From NCBI RefSeq assembly GCF_001411805.1, contig NZ_CP007212.1:1426001-1490000 (forward strand): DNA of 64,000 nt, read 5' to 3'. The notes beneath the pieces were generated by a model. That model searched no databases. It saw only the letters and a program-made list of their open reading frames with translations, and was not told the DNA's origin. The translations under genes and the position numbers were made by a program. Below, in pieces: positions 37,868 to 45,952 of the stretch (positions are counted from its first letter, which is position 1; every line of letters starts with the position of its first letter). Source of the DNA: Burkholderia plantarii (GTDB lineage: Bacteria; Pseudomonadota; Gammaproteobacteria; Burkholderiales; Burkholderiaceae).

Positions 37868-38045
37868 ACGAGGCCGCCGGGCGGGGCGGGCGAGGGCCGT
37901 CGGGGACGGCTGCGCCCCGCGCGGCGGCGAGGTGATCGAAACGACGGCGCGCCATGACGCCAGCAAGGGAGGTCGGCCCACGCGCGAGGAACGCGGGGCA
38001 AGCAGTAACGCTGCGGCAACCCACACTCCAATTCGGGAGACTCAC

Positions 38046-39329
38046 ATGAAACGGTATCGATTGACGAGCGCGACCAACGTCGTGCTCGTCATGCTGTGCG
38101 TCATGTATTTGATCACCTACCTCGATCGCGTCAACGTCAGCACGGCGGCAGTCGGCTTCGGCAAGGAGTTCGGCCTGTCCCACACCGAGATCGGCCTGGT
38201 GTTCTCGGCGTTCGCCTATCCGTACCTGGTGTTCCAGATCATCGGCGGCTGGGTCAGCGACCGGTTCGGCGCGCGCAAGACGCTGCTGTTCTGCGGCGCC
38301 GTCTGGGGCGTGGCGACGGTGCTGACCGGCATGGCGGGCGGGCTCGTTTCGCTGCTCGCCGCGCGCCTGCTGCTCGGCTTCGGCGAGGGCGCCACGTTCC
38401 CGGCCGCCACCGCCGCGATGACGCGCTGGGTGCCGAAGGACCAGCGCGGCTTCGCGCAGGGCGTCACGCACGCCGCCTCGCGGGTCGGCAACGCGCTCGC
38501 GCCGGCCGCCGTGGTGGCGGTGATGGCCAGCTTCGGCTGGCGCGCTGCGTTCTACCTGTGCGGCGCGCTGAGCCTGTGCTGGGTGCTCGGCTGGTGGCTC
38601 ACCTATACCGAGCAGCCGCGCGACCATCCGCGCATCACCGAGGCCGAGCTGGCCATGCTGCCGGCGCCGAAGCCGCGCGCCACGGGCCTGCGCTGGGGCG
38701 CGCTGGCGCGGCGCATGCTGCCGGTGACGATCGTCTACTTCTGCTATGGCTGGACCCTGTGGCTGTTCCTGAGCTGGATTCCGCAGTTCTTCCTCCACTA
38801 CTACCACATGAATCTGCAGAAGTCGGCGCTGTTCTCGTCGGTGGTGTTCCTGGCCGGGGTGATCGGCGACACGGCGGGCGGCATCGTCACCGACCGCATC
38901 CTGCGCCGCACCGGCAGCCTCGCGCGTGCGCGCAGCACGATGGTGTCGATCTGCATGCTCTGCACGCTGCTGGCGCTGGTGCCGCTCGCGTTCGTCCACG
39001 AGGTGTACGCGGCGATGGGCTGCCTCGCGCTCGGCTTTTTCTTCGCCGAGATGACGATCGGGCCGATGTGGGCGATCCCGATGGACATCGCGCCGGAGTT
39101 CTCGGGCACCGCCAGCGGCATCATGAATACCGGCTCGGCGGCGGCGGCGATCGTCTCGCCCGTGATCGGCGGCGTGCTGATCGACCGCTTCGGCAGTTGG
39201 CAGTTGCCGTTCTACGGCAGCATGCTGCTGATGGCGATCGGCGTGGTCTGCGCGTTCCGCATGCATCCGGAGCGGCGCTTCGAAAACGCCGTTGCCGATC
39301 CGGCGGGGGCTTCGCATCAGGGGGTCTAG
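38046..39329 (+). CDS. MFS transporter (ACS-like anion:cation symporter)
   Basis: A 427-residue, 12-helix major facilitator. Diagnostic pieces include YLDRVNVSTAAVGFGKEFGLSHTEIGLVFSAFAYPY, GGWVSDRFGARK (the loop 2-3 motif) and LLLGFGEGATFPAATAAMTRWVP, all typical of the anion:cation symporter family that imports sugar acids and related carboxylates. It lies 178 bp after the aminotransferase on the same strand and is likely to bring in its substrate or a precursor. The start follows CGGGAGA. Confidence 0.9.
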   Translation: MKRYRLTSATNVVLVMLCVMYLITYLDRVNVSTAAVGFGKEFGLSHTEIGLVFSAFAYPYLVFQIIGGWVSDRFGARKTLLFCGAVWGVATVLTGMAGGLVSLLAARLLLGFGEGATFPAATAAMTRWVPKDQRGFAQGVTHAASRVGNALAPAAVVAVMASFGWRAAFYLCGALSLCWVLGWWLTYTEQPRDHPRITEAELAMLPAPKPRATGLRWGALARRMLPVTIVYFCYGWTLWLFLSWIPQFFLHYYHMNLQKSALFSSVVFLAGVIGDTAGGIVTDRILRRTGSLARARSTMVSICMLCTLLALVPLAFVHEVYAAMGCLALGFFFAEMTIGPMWAIPMDIAPEFSGTASGIMNTGSAAAAIVSPVIGGVLIDRFGSWQLPFYGSMLLMAIGVVCAFRMHPERRFENAVADPAGASHQGV

Positions 39330-39860
39330 TCAGGGAATCCAGCAGAGCATGGCCGGCGCCTGTCGTTTTTCCGCAAGACGCGGAGGGCGCCATGCCCTCG
39401 CATAGGCCGGTGTCATCGATCGTTTCGCGGCCGTGGTTCCCCGATGTCAGCGTGATGAGCGGCGGCGGAATACTCCTTTTGAGCGAGGAACCTGTCGGGA
39501 AGACGTATTGTCGCGCCATGTCTGGTATTTATCGGGTTTCAGGTGATTGCTTTCAAGTAGGCATCTGTTAGAATTCGCGCCGCACGCGGGTGTCGTGCGG
39601 CATGTTTGCATGCGGGGAAATCGTTAACGCCGGATCTTGAGATTCCGGGTGGCGATACCGCCGAACCGCCAGTAGTGTGTCACGGGGAGCCGGAACGACC
39701 GGTTCGGCACGCGTTAAGGCGGCGGGGCCGGCTCCCTCGCGAACCACTGAAGAAAATAGATCGACATGCGGGCCATGGTGGAAACGCGTGACAACGCGAT
39801 TCCGGTCCGTGTCGATCGGCAATACAAGACGTTTCGACAAAAACTTTAACGAGTGCAAAA
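39330..39860. other. Intergenic region and leader of the APE cluster
   Basis: A 531-bp spacer of lower GC than its surroundings. A promoter-like pair sits at 39547-39574. An inverted repeat CCGCACG / CGTGCGG follows at 39580-39600. If transcription starts near 39581, the first gene has a leader of about 280 nt, long enough for post-transcriptional control. I do not recognise a riboswitch class in it and see no gene. Confidence 0.4.
39547..39574 (+). promoter_or_regulatory. Possible sigma-70 promoter for the APE cluster
   Basis: TTGCTT and TAGAAT are separated by 16 bp. The -10 matches five of six consensus positions; the -35 is weak. Confidence 0.4.
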
Positions 39861-40577
39861 GTGGCCGATTTGCATTGGACCATGCCAATCGCCAGATGGA
39901 CGTCGATTTCGACGACAGAGGTGGCGGGGGTTGAATTCATCGAACCGATGGTGCGCCGGCGGCTCAGTCGGCTGTCGAAGCTCGCCTTGCAGGCGGCCCA
40001 CGACTGCGCGGACGGGCACGGCGCGCTGCGCATGGTGTTTGCCTCGCGCCATGGCGAACTGATCCGCACCACCACACTGCTCGACGCTATCACGGCCGGC
40101 GAGCCGGTCTCGCCGACGGCATTCGGCCTGTCGGTCCTCAACGCCGCCAGCGGCATCTTCGGTATCGTGCGCGGCGACCGCTCGGCCGCCACCGCGCTCT
40201 CCGCGGGCAGTGAAACGCTCGGCTACGCGCTGCTCGAAGCGCATGCCCAAGCCGAATCCGACCCGGCGGACGCGCCGCCCGTGCTGCTCGTCTACGCTCA
40301 CGAACCCGCCTGCGACATCTACGCCGCTCACGATGACATCGGTCAGAGCGAGGCGCTAGCGATCCTGCTCGACGCGCGTAGCGCGCGCGGTTACCTGCGC
40401 TGCGAGGTGACGGTCGGGGCGATGGCAGGGGCCGCCGCTGCGATCGGCGGGGCCGACGCCGAGGTCGAAGCCACCCAGAGCGCGGCGCTGCGACGCTGCC
40501 TGTCAGACCGCCGCGACGCCAGCTGGCGCGGCAGCGACGCCGCCTGGCGATGGAGCTGGCATGACCACGCGGCCTGA
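39861..40577 (+). CDS. apeC: APE ketosynthase-like chain length factor (ApeC-type)
   Basis: A 238-residue protein of the Ketoacyl-synt_2 type. It has a thiolase-like fold (FGLSVLNAASGIFGIV, LLVYAHEP) but no active-site Cys; the position reads ALSAGSETLG. Proteins of this type pair with a ketosynthase as chain length factor; in Xenorhabdus the ApeO:ApeC pair has that role. The start is GTG 39861. It overlaps the next gene by 17 bp and is the first of 16 coupled genes. I do not see a separate upstream ApeA or ApeB gene. Confidence 0.82.
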   Translation: MADLHWTMPIARWTSISTTEVAGVEFIEPMVRRRLSRLSKLALQAAHDCADGHGALRMVFASRHGELIRTTTLLDAITAGEPVSPTAFGLSVLNAASGIFGIVRGDRSAATALSAGSETLGYALLEAHAQAESDPADAPPVLLVYAHEPACDIYAAHDDIGQSEALAILLDARSARGYLRCEVTVGAMAGAAAAIGGADAEVEATQSAALRRCLSDRRDASWRGSDAAWRWSWHDHAA

Positions 40578-41355
40578 CTATGGCTGGCGCCTGTTCGCCA
40601 CCGGCTTCGGCCTGGCGTTCTTCGCACTGTGCGGGTCTCTGTTCTCGCTGACCGTGATGCTCTCGGGCGCGCTGTGGCCGCACCGCGACTCGCGCCGGCG
40701 CGCCGTGACGTTCGTCATCCACCATTTCTTCCGCCTGCTGGTGGCGGTGCTGCAGCGCGCCGGCGTGATGACGCTCGAGGTGACGGGCGCGGCGCGGCTG
40801 CGTGAGCGGCGCGCCTCGATCATCGTCGCCAACCACCCGACCTGGCTCGACGTGATGGTGCTGCTGTCGCTGACGCCGAAGGCCTGCTGCGTGGTCAAGC
40901 GCGGCCATTGGGGCAACCCGTGCTTCTGGGGCATCGTGCGCGCGGCCGAGTACGTCAGCAACGCCGACGCCCTGGAATTGGTCGAAGCCGGCGCGCGGCA
41001 TCTGGCGGCCGGCTACACCATGATCATTTTCCCGGAAGGTACCCGCAGCCCCGGCGCAAACCGCCTGCACGCGTTCTCGCGCGGCTTCGCCCACATGGCC
41101 CTGCAGTCGGGCAGCCCAATCCAGCCGGTGCTGATCGACTGCGATCCGCCGGTGTTCACCAAGGCGCTGCGCTGGTACCACGTGCCGCCGCGTGCGTTTC
41201 GCATGCGCATCAACGTGCTCGACCCGATCGACTCCGATCGGCTGTCCGGAGAGACCGCCGCGACGCCGCTCGCCGCCCGTGAGATCGCACGGTCGGTCGA
41301 GGCGCACATCACCCTGCATCTGTTCGAGCATGGATACTTTAAAGCTGCAAATTAA
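40561..41355 (+). CDS. APE lysophospholipid acyltransferase (PlsC-like)
   Basis: A 264-residue membrane-associated acyltransferase. One hydrophobic segment (FATGFGLAFFALCGSLFSLTVML) precedes the NHPTWLD acyltransferase motif and the FPEGTRS motif of the PlsC/LPLAT family. In APE clusters this enzyme (ApeD position) is thought to help attach the polyene to a lipid. Its ATG overlaps the previous gene, and its last 26 bases overlap the first ACP gene. Confidence 0.9.
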   Translation: MTTRPDYGWRLFATGFGLAFFALCGSLFSLTVMLSGALWPHRDSRRRAVTFVIHHFFRLLVAVLQRAGVMTLEVTGAARLRERRASIIVANHPTWLDVMVLLSLTPKACCVVKRGHWGNPCFWGIVRAAEYVSNADALELVEAGARHLAAGYTMIIFPEGTRSPGANRLHAFSRGFAHMALQSGSPIQPVLIDCDPPVFTKALRWYHVPPRAFRMRINVLDPIDSDRLSGETAATPLAAREIARSVEAHITLHLFEHGYFKAAN

Positions 41356-41629
41356 GCGACTGTTGATCGATCTGCTCGACCTGCAGGACATGACGGTCGA
41401 CGATATCGGCGATGACGTGCCGCTCTTCACGACCGACGGCATCGGCCTCGATTCGGTCGACGCGCTCGAAGTCGGCATCATGCTGCGCAAACAATTCAAT
41501 CTGACGATCGCCGCGAACGACGCCTCGACGCGCGAGCATTTCCGCTCGATCAACACGCTGGCCGCGCTGATCGCGAGCCAGCAGGCGCCGCGCGAAGCGA
41601 ACCGGATCGTCATGGCCAACGGGGAGTGA
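41330..41629 (+). CDS. apeE: APE acyl carrier protein 1
   Basis: A 99-residue acyl carrier protein. The phosphopantetheine serine is Ser42 in GIGLDSVDALE. The helix pattern is normal, with a longer C terminus (QQAPREANRIV). APE systems use two carrier proteins, one favouring loading of the aryl starter and the other elongation; which is which cannot be decided here. It starts inside the end of the acyltransferase gene. Confidence 0.92.
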   Translation: MDTLKLQIKRLLIDLLDLQDMTVDDIGDDVPLFTTDGIGLDSVDALEVGIMLRKQFNLTIAANDASTREHFRSINTLAALIASQQAPREANRIVMANGE

Positions 41630-41632
41630 TTC

Positions 41633-41884
41633 GTGACCGACGCAGAAATCCTTGAGCGCATCCGCGCCATCTTCAACGAGAACTTCGGCATCGAACCGGC
41701 GCGCGTGATGCCCGAGACGCACCTGTTCGAGGAACTCGATCTCGACAGCATCGACGCAGTCGATCTCGCCATCAAGCTGCAGGAGATGACGGGGCAGCGC
41801 ATCAAGCCGGAGGAGTTCAAGTCCGTGCGCACGGTGGGCGACGTGATCGCCGCCGTGCATACGCTGTTCGCGTGTACGCGATGA
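41633..41884 (+). CDS. apeF: APE acyl carrier protein 2
   Basis: An 83-residue carrier protein with Ser39 in ELDLDSIDAVDL. It starts with GTG 3 bp after the first carrier gene and overlaps the ATG of the membrane protein gene. Two adjacent, non-identical carrier proteins are characteristic of aryl polyene and related lipid-polyketide systems. Confidence 0.92.
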   Translation: MTDAEILERIRAIFNENFGIEPARVMPETHLFEELDLDSIDAVDLAIKLQEMTGQRIKPEEFKSVRTVGDVIAAVHTLFACTR

Positions 41885-42495
41885 GCGCGCCCGCGCCCGG
41901 CGCGATGCGCCCGCGCGGCGTGGCCGTGCGCGTCGCGCTTGCGCTCGGCTACCCGCTCGTGATGCTGCTGGCGTGGCGGGGCGTGTCGCCGCGCTGCCTC
42001 GGCGGGCTGCTGATCCTGATGCTGTGGCTGCGCTGCGGTGCCGGACGCAATTCGGTGGCCGCGGCGCTGCGGCGTCTCACGTGGCTCGACTGGTGCGTGG
42101 CCGCGATGCTGGGTTGCCTGTCGATTGCGATTACCGCGACCGACAGCGAGCGGCTGCTGCATCTGTATCCGGCCTTCGTCAGCGCCGGCCTGCTGGCCGC
42201 GTTCGGCGCGACGCTGCTACGCGGGCCGTCGATGATCGAGAAGTTCGCGCGGCTGCGCTACCCAGAGCCGGGGCCGGAGATCTGTCGCTACACGCGCCGC
42301 GTCACGCAGATCTGGTGCGCGTTCTTCGCACTGAATGGCGCGTTCTCGGTTTATACCGCGCTGTACTGGAGCCGGGCCGCCTGGTCGCTCTACAACGGCG
42401 CGATCGTCTATGCGCTGATCGGCGCGCTACTGGCGGGCGAGTGGCTGTGGCGCCACGCGTTCGTGCTGCCTCGCCGGGTAGGGGGCGTTGCATGA
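41881..42495 (+). CDS. APE cluster membrane protein (COG4648-like)
   Basis: A 204-residue integral membrane protein with about five or six hydrophobic segments (VALALGYPLVMLLAW, FVSAGLLAAFGATLL, FFALNGAFSVYTAL). The family is found almost only in aryl polyene and similar clusters, next to the carrier proteins and ligase. Its biochemical role is not established; a membrane anchor or a lipid step is likely. The start is ATG 41881, overlapping the carrier stop. Confidence 0.82.
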   Translation: MSAPAPGAMRPRGVAVRVALALGYPLVMLLAWRGVSPRCLGGLLILMLWLRCGAGRNSVAAALRRLTWLDWCVAAMLGCLSIAITATDSERLLHLYPAFVSAGLLAAFGATLLRGPSMIEKFARLRYPEPGPEICRYTRRVTQIWCAFFALNGAFSVYTALYWSRAAWSLYNGAIVYALIGALLAGEWLWRHAFVLPRRVGGVA

Positions 42496-44213
42496 TCGCG
42501 CTGCACGAGCTTCTGCATGCCGACGCGGACGGCGCCACCGTGGTGTGCCGCGACGGTGCCCAGGCGCTGACGCTGGCCGGGTTCCGCGCCCGCGTCGCCA
42601 CGCTCGCGGATGCACTCGTCGCGGGCGAGCGCGACGCTCGCGACGGCAATGGCGCGTGGCGCGTCGCGATCTGCAGCGACGATCCCTACGACTTCGCCTG
42701 CGCGCTGTTCGCCGTGATGGCGGCGGGCGGCGAGGCCGTGATCCCGGCTAGCGCGGCGCCGGCCTATCTCGTCGAACTCGCGCCGGCCTACGATCTGCTG
42801 CTCGACGCGGGTCGGCTCGCCGCGCTCGAAGCCGGCGCGGCGGCGGTTTCTGCGCCGGTGCCGGCCGCATCGCGCGTGATCGCAGCCGACGCTCCGATCA
42901 CGCTCTACACCTCGGGCAGCAGCGGTGCGGCCAAGCCGGTGCGCAAGACGCTCGCGCAATTCGACGCCGAGGTGCGCACGCTGCAGGGCGAATGGGGCGC
43001 GCGGATCGGCGCGGCCGTGACGCTGTCGAGCGTGCCGCATCACCATATCTACGGGCTGCTGTTCCGGTTGTTCTGGCCGCTCGCGGCAGGCCGCGCATTC
43101 GATCGCGCGCTGTCGTCCGAGCCGCAGCACTGGCGCGCCCGCATGGCCGCCTGCGGCGCCGCGATCGTGGTCTCGACGCCATCGCAACTGGCGCGCTGGC
43201 CGCAACTGCCGGGATTCGTGGCACCGTCGGCGGCGCCCGTGCTGTTCTTCTCGTCGGGCGGCGCGCTGCCGGCCGAGGCAGCGGTGGCGTATTCGGCGGG
43301 CTTTGGCGCCGCGCCGTTCGAGATCTTCGGCAGCACCGAGACAGGCGGCATCGCCTGGCGCCGCCAGGATCTCGACGCCAGCTGGCAGCCGTTCGCGGCC
43401 ATCGCGGTGCGCCGCGACGAGGACGGCGCGCTGCGCCTGCGTTCCGCCCATCTCGGCCACGACGGCTGGCACCGCACCGACGATTCGGTGTGCTTCGACG
43501 CGCACGGTCGTTTCGCGCTGACGGGGCGGCTCGACCGCGTCGTCAAACTCGACGGCAAGCGCGTATCGCTGCCCGAGCTGGAGGCGCGCATCATCGAACA
43601 CCGCTTCGTCGCGCAGGCCGCGGCCACGGTGGTGGACGGCGCCTCGCGCGAGCGCGTGGGGGTGGTGGCCGTGCTCAGCGAGGCGGGCCGCGAGGCGCTG
43701 CTCGCGCAGGGGCGGCTCGCGCTGGCCGCGAGCCTGCGCCACGAGCTGAGCACTTATTTCGACGCGGCCGCGCTGCCGCGCCATTGGCGTTTCCGGCTCG
43801 CCATGCCGTTCGACGCGCGCGGCAAGCTGCCGGCCGCTGCGGTCTCGGGCGCGTTCGCGCCGACTCCGGAAGGCTACGAACTGCTGGCCGAGTGGCGCGA
43901 TGCGCGGGGCTGGCACGCCGAGCTGCGCGTGCCGCCGTCGCTGGTCCATTTCGTCGGGCATTTCCCGGGCTGCCCGATCCTGCCCGGCGTGGTGCAGGTG
44001 GACTGGGCGGTGCGGCTGGCGGGCGGCGAGATCGGCGCGCCGCATGCGGTGCGCTCGATCGATCATCTGAAATTCAAGGCCCCCGTGCTGCCCGGCGCGG
44101 TGCTCGTGCTGAGCCTCGCGCATGACGCCGAGCGGCGCCGCGTGCGCTTCGCGTTCCGGCGCGGCGAACGCGACTGCACCTCGGGCACGATTGTCTACGC
44201 GGAGGCGGCATGA
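42492..44213 (+). CDS. apeH: APE fusion: AMP-dependent acyl-ACP ligase plus dehydratase
   Basis: A 573-residue protein. Residues 1 to about 460 are an AMP-forming ligase with the A3 phosphate loop LYTSGSSGAAKPVRK (138-152), EIFGSTETGG and the C-terminal domain ending in ARGKLPAAAV, where the Lys is the adenylation lysine. Residues about 475-573 are a hot-dog dehydratase with HFVGHFPGCPILPGVVQVDW, a FabA/FabZ-type motif with the catalytic His. In Xenorhabdus these are separate proteins, ApeH and ApeI; here they are one polypeptide. The ligase likely activates an aryl acid (such as 4-hydroxycinnamate or 4-hydroxybenzoate) for loading onto a carrier protein. Confidence 0.88.
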   Translation: MIALHELLHADADGATVVCRDGAQALTLAGFRARVATLADALVAGERDARDGNGAWRVAICSDDPYDFACALFAVMAAGGEAVIPASAAPAYLVELAPAYDLLLDAGRLAALEAGAAAVSAPVPAASRVIAADAPITLYTSGSSGAAKPVRKTLAQFDAEVRTLQGEWGARIGAAVTLSSVPHHHIYGLLFRLFWPLAAGRAFDRALSSEPQHWRARMAACGAAIVVSTPSQLARWPQLPGFVAPSAAPVLFFSSGGALPAEAAVAYSAGFGAAPFEIFGSTETGGIAWRRQDLDASWQPFAAIAVRRDEDGALRLRSAHLGHDGWHRTDDSVCFDAHGRFALTGRLDRVVKLDGKRVSLPELEARIIEHRFVAQAAATVVDGASRERVGVVAVLSEAGREALLAQGRLALAASLRHELSTYFDAAALPRHWRFRLAMPFDARGKLPAAAVSGAFAPTPEGYELLAEWRDARGWHAELRVPPSLVHFVGHFPGCPILPGVVQVDWAVRLAGGEIGAPHAVRSIDHLKFKAPVLPGAVLVLSLAHDAERRRVRFAFRRGERDCTSGTIVYAEAA

Positions 44214-45952
44214 CGGATGCGATCTGCATCGTCATCCCGATCTACAACCACGGCGAGGCGATCGGCGGCACGCTCGCGCGCCTCATGGTGCATGGGCTGC
44301 CGGTGATCGTGGTGGACGACGGCAGCGACGCCGCCACGCAAGGCACGCTGGCCGCGCTGGCCGAACGCTACGCGGGGCGCCTGACGCTGCTGCGCCTGCC
44401 GCAAAACGGCGGCAAGGGCGCGGCGGTGATGGAGGGGCTTCGCGCGGCGCGCGCGGCCGGCTACACGCACGCGATCCAGATCGATGCAGACGGCCAGCAC
44501 GACGCCGTCGACGTGCCGGCCTTCGTCGCGGCCGCGCGCGCCGAACCCGACGCGGTGGTGCTCGGCCGCCCGCGCTTCGACGCCAGCGTGCCGAAGGCGC
44601 GGCTCTACGGGCGCTACCTGACGCATGTCTGGGTCTGGATCGAGACGCTGTCGTTCGACATCGCCGATTCGATGTGCGGCTTCCGGCTCTATCCGATCGA
44701 CGCGGTGTGCAGGCTGATCGACGAAGTGCGGCTGCCCACGCGCATGTGCTTCGACAGCGAGGTGCTGGTGCGGTTGCACTGGCGCGGGCTGCCATTCCGC
44801 GCGATCGCCACGCGCGTGGTCTATCCGGAAGACGGCGTCTCGCACTTCGACGTGCTGTGGGACAACGTGCGCATCAGCGCGAGCCACACGCGGCTGGTGT
44901 TCGGCATGCTGGCGCGCGCGCCGTGGCTGCTGGCGCGCCGTTTCATTCGTTTCACCCGTTTCGCCGGACTCGCCGGTAAGCGCGGCGATCCCGGCACGGC
45001 GGCGCGCACGCGCTCATGGTGGCGCATGCCCGAGCGCGGCAGCCGCGCCGGCATGGCACTGCTCGCGCTGAGTTGCCGCTGGTTCGGCACGCGTTTCACC
45101 TCGGTCTGGCTCTATCCGATCGTTGGCTACTTCGTGCTCACGCACCGCGCCGCGCGGCTCGCCTCGCAGACCTATTTCCAGCGTCTCGTCGCGGCCGACG
45201 ACACCGGCACGCAGCCAAGGCCGAGCTGGCGCAGCGCGTACCGGCACATGCTGAGCTTCGCGCAGTCGGGCTTCGACAAGTTCGTGGCCTGGTCGGGCCG
45301 CGCCGACCGCCTGCGCGTGCGCTTCGACAACGCCGCCGCGTTCGACGCGCTGGCCGCGAGCGGACGCGGCGCGCTGGTGATCGGCGCGCATTTGGGCAAC
45401 CTGGAGATGACGCGCGCGCTGGCGCGACGCGACGCGCACGCGAAGGTCACCGCGATCGTTTATACCGAGCACGCGAAGCGCTTCAACAGCGTGCTGGCCG
45501 GCGCCAACACCGATTTCACGAAGCAGCTGGTCGAGGTATCGGACTTCGGGCCGGACACGGCGGTGATGATGCAGGCCCGCATCGACGCGGGCGAGCTGCT
45601 GGTGATCGTCGGCGACCGCGTGCCGCCCCACGACGCGGGCAAGACCGTGCCCGCGCGCTTTCTCGACGCCGAGGCGCCGTTCGCGCAAGGCCCCTACATC
45701 CTCGCGCACGCGCTCGGTTGCCCCGTCTACCTGTTCTTCTGCCTGAAGGAAGGGGCGGAATACCGGCTCTATTTCGAGCCGTTCGCCGAGCGCATCGAGC
45801 TGCCGCGTCGCGAGCGCGCCACGCATGTCGCCGAATGGGCGCAGCGCTATGCGTCGCGGCTCGAATACTACTGCCGCAAGGCACCCTACCAATGGTTCAA
45901 TTTCTTCGACTTCTGGGCGCGGCCCGATGGAGAGCCACGTGGCCGAGCATGA
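44210..45952 (+). CDS. APE fusion: glycosyltransferase family 2 plus lipid acyltransferase
   Basis: A 580-residue protein. Residues about 1-235 are a GT2 domain (CIVIPIYNHGEAIGGTLARL, VVDDGSD, and QIDADGQHD for the DxD-type metal site). Residues about 270-570 are an LpxL/HtrB-like LPLAT (GALVIGAHLGNLEM with the H-x4-E catalytic pair, VIVGDRVPPHD). It matches the ApeJ-type fused enzyme. It likely adds a sugar and an acyl chain to make the lipid carrier part of the aryl polyene. Its ATG overlaps the ligase stop, and the lyase gene starts inside its last 26 bases. Confidence 0.86.
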   Translation: MTDAICIVIPIYNHGEAIGGTLARLMVHGLPVIVVDDGSDAATQGTLAALAERYAGRLTLLRLPQNGGKGAAVMEGLRAARAAGYTHAIQIDADGQHDAVDVPAFVAAARAEPDAVVLGRPRFDASVPKARLYGRYLTHVWVWIETLSFDIADSMCGFRLYPIDAVCRLIDEVRLPTRMCFDSEVLVRLHWRGLPFRAIATRVVYPEDGVSHFDVLWDNVRISASHTRLVFGMLARAPWLLARRFIRFTRFAGLAGKRGDPGTAARTRSWWRMPERGSRAGMALLALSCRWFGTRFTSVWLYPIVGYFVLTHRAARLASQTYFQRLVAADDTGTQPRPSWRSAYRHMLSFAQSGFDKFVAWSGRADRLRVRFDNAAAFDALAASGRGALVIGAHLGNLEMTRALARRDAHAKVTAIVYTEHAKRFNSVLAGANTDFTKQLVEVSDFGPDTAVMMQARIDAGELLVIVGDRVPPHDAGKTVPARFLDAEAPFAQGPYILAHALGCPVYLFFCLKEGAEYRLYFEPFAERIELPRRERATHVAEWAQRYASRLEYYCRKAPYQWFNFFDFWARPDGEPRGRA

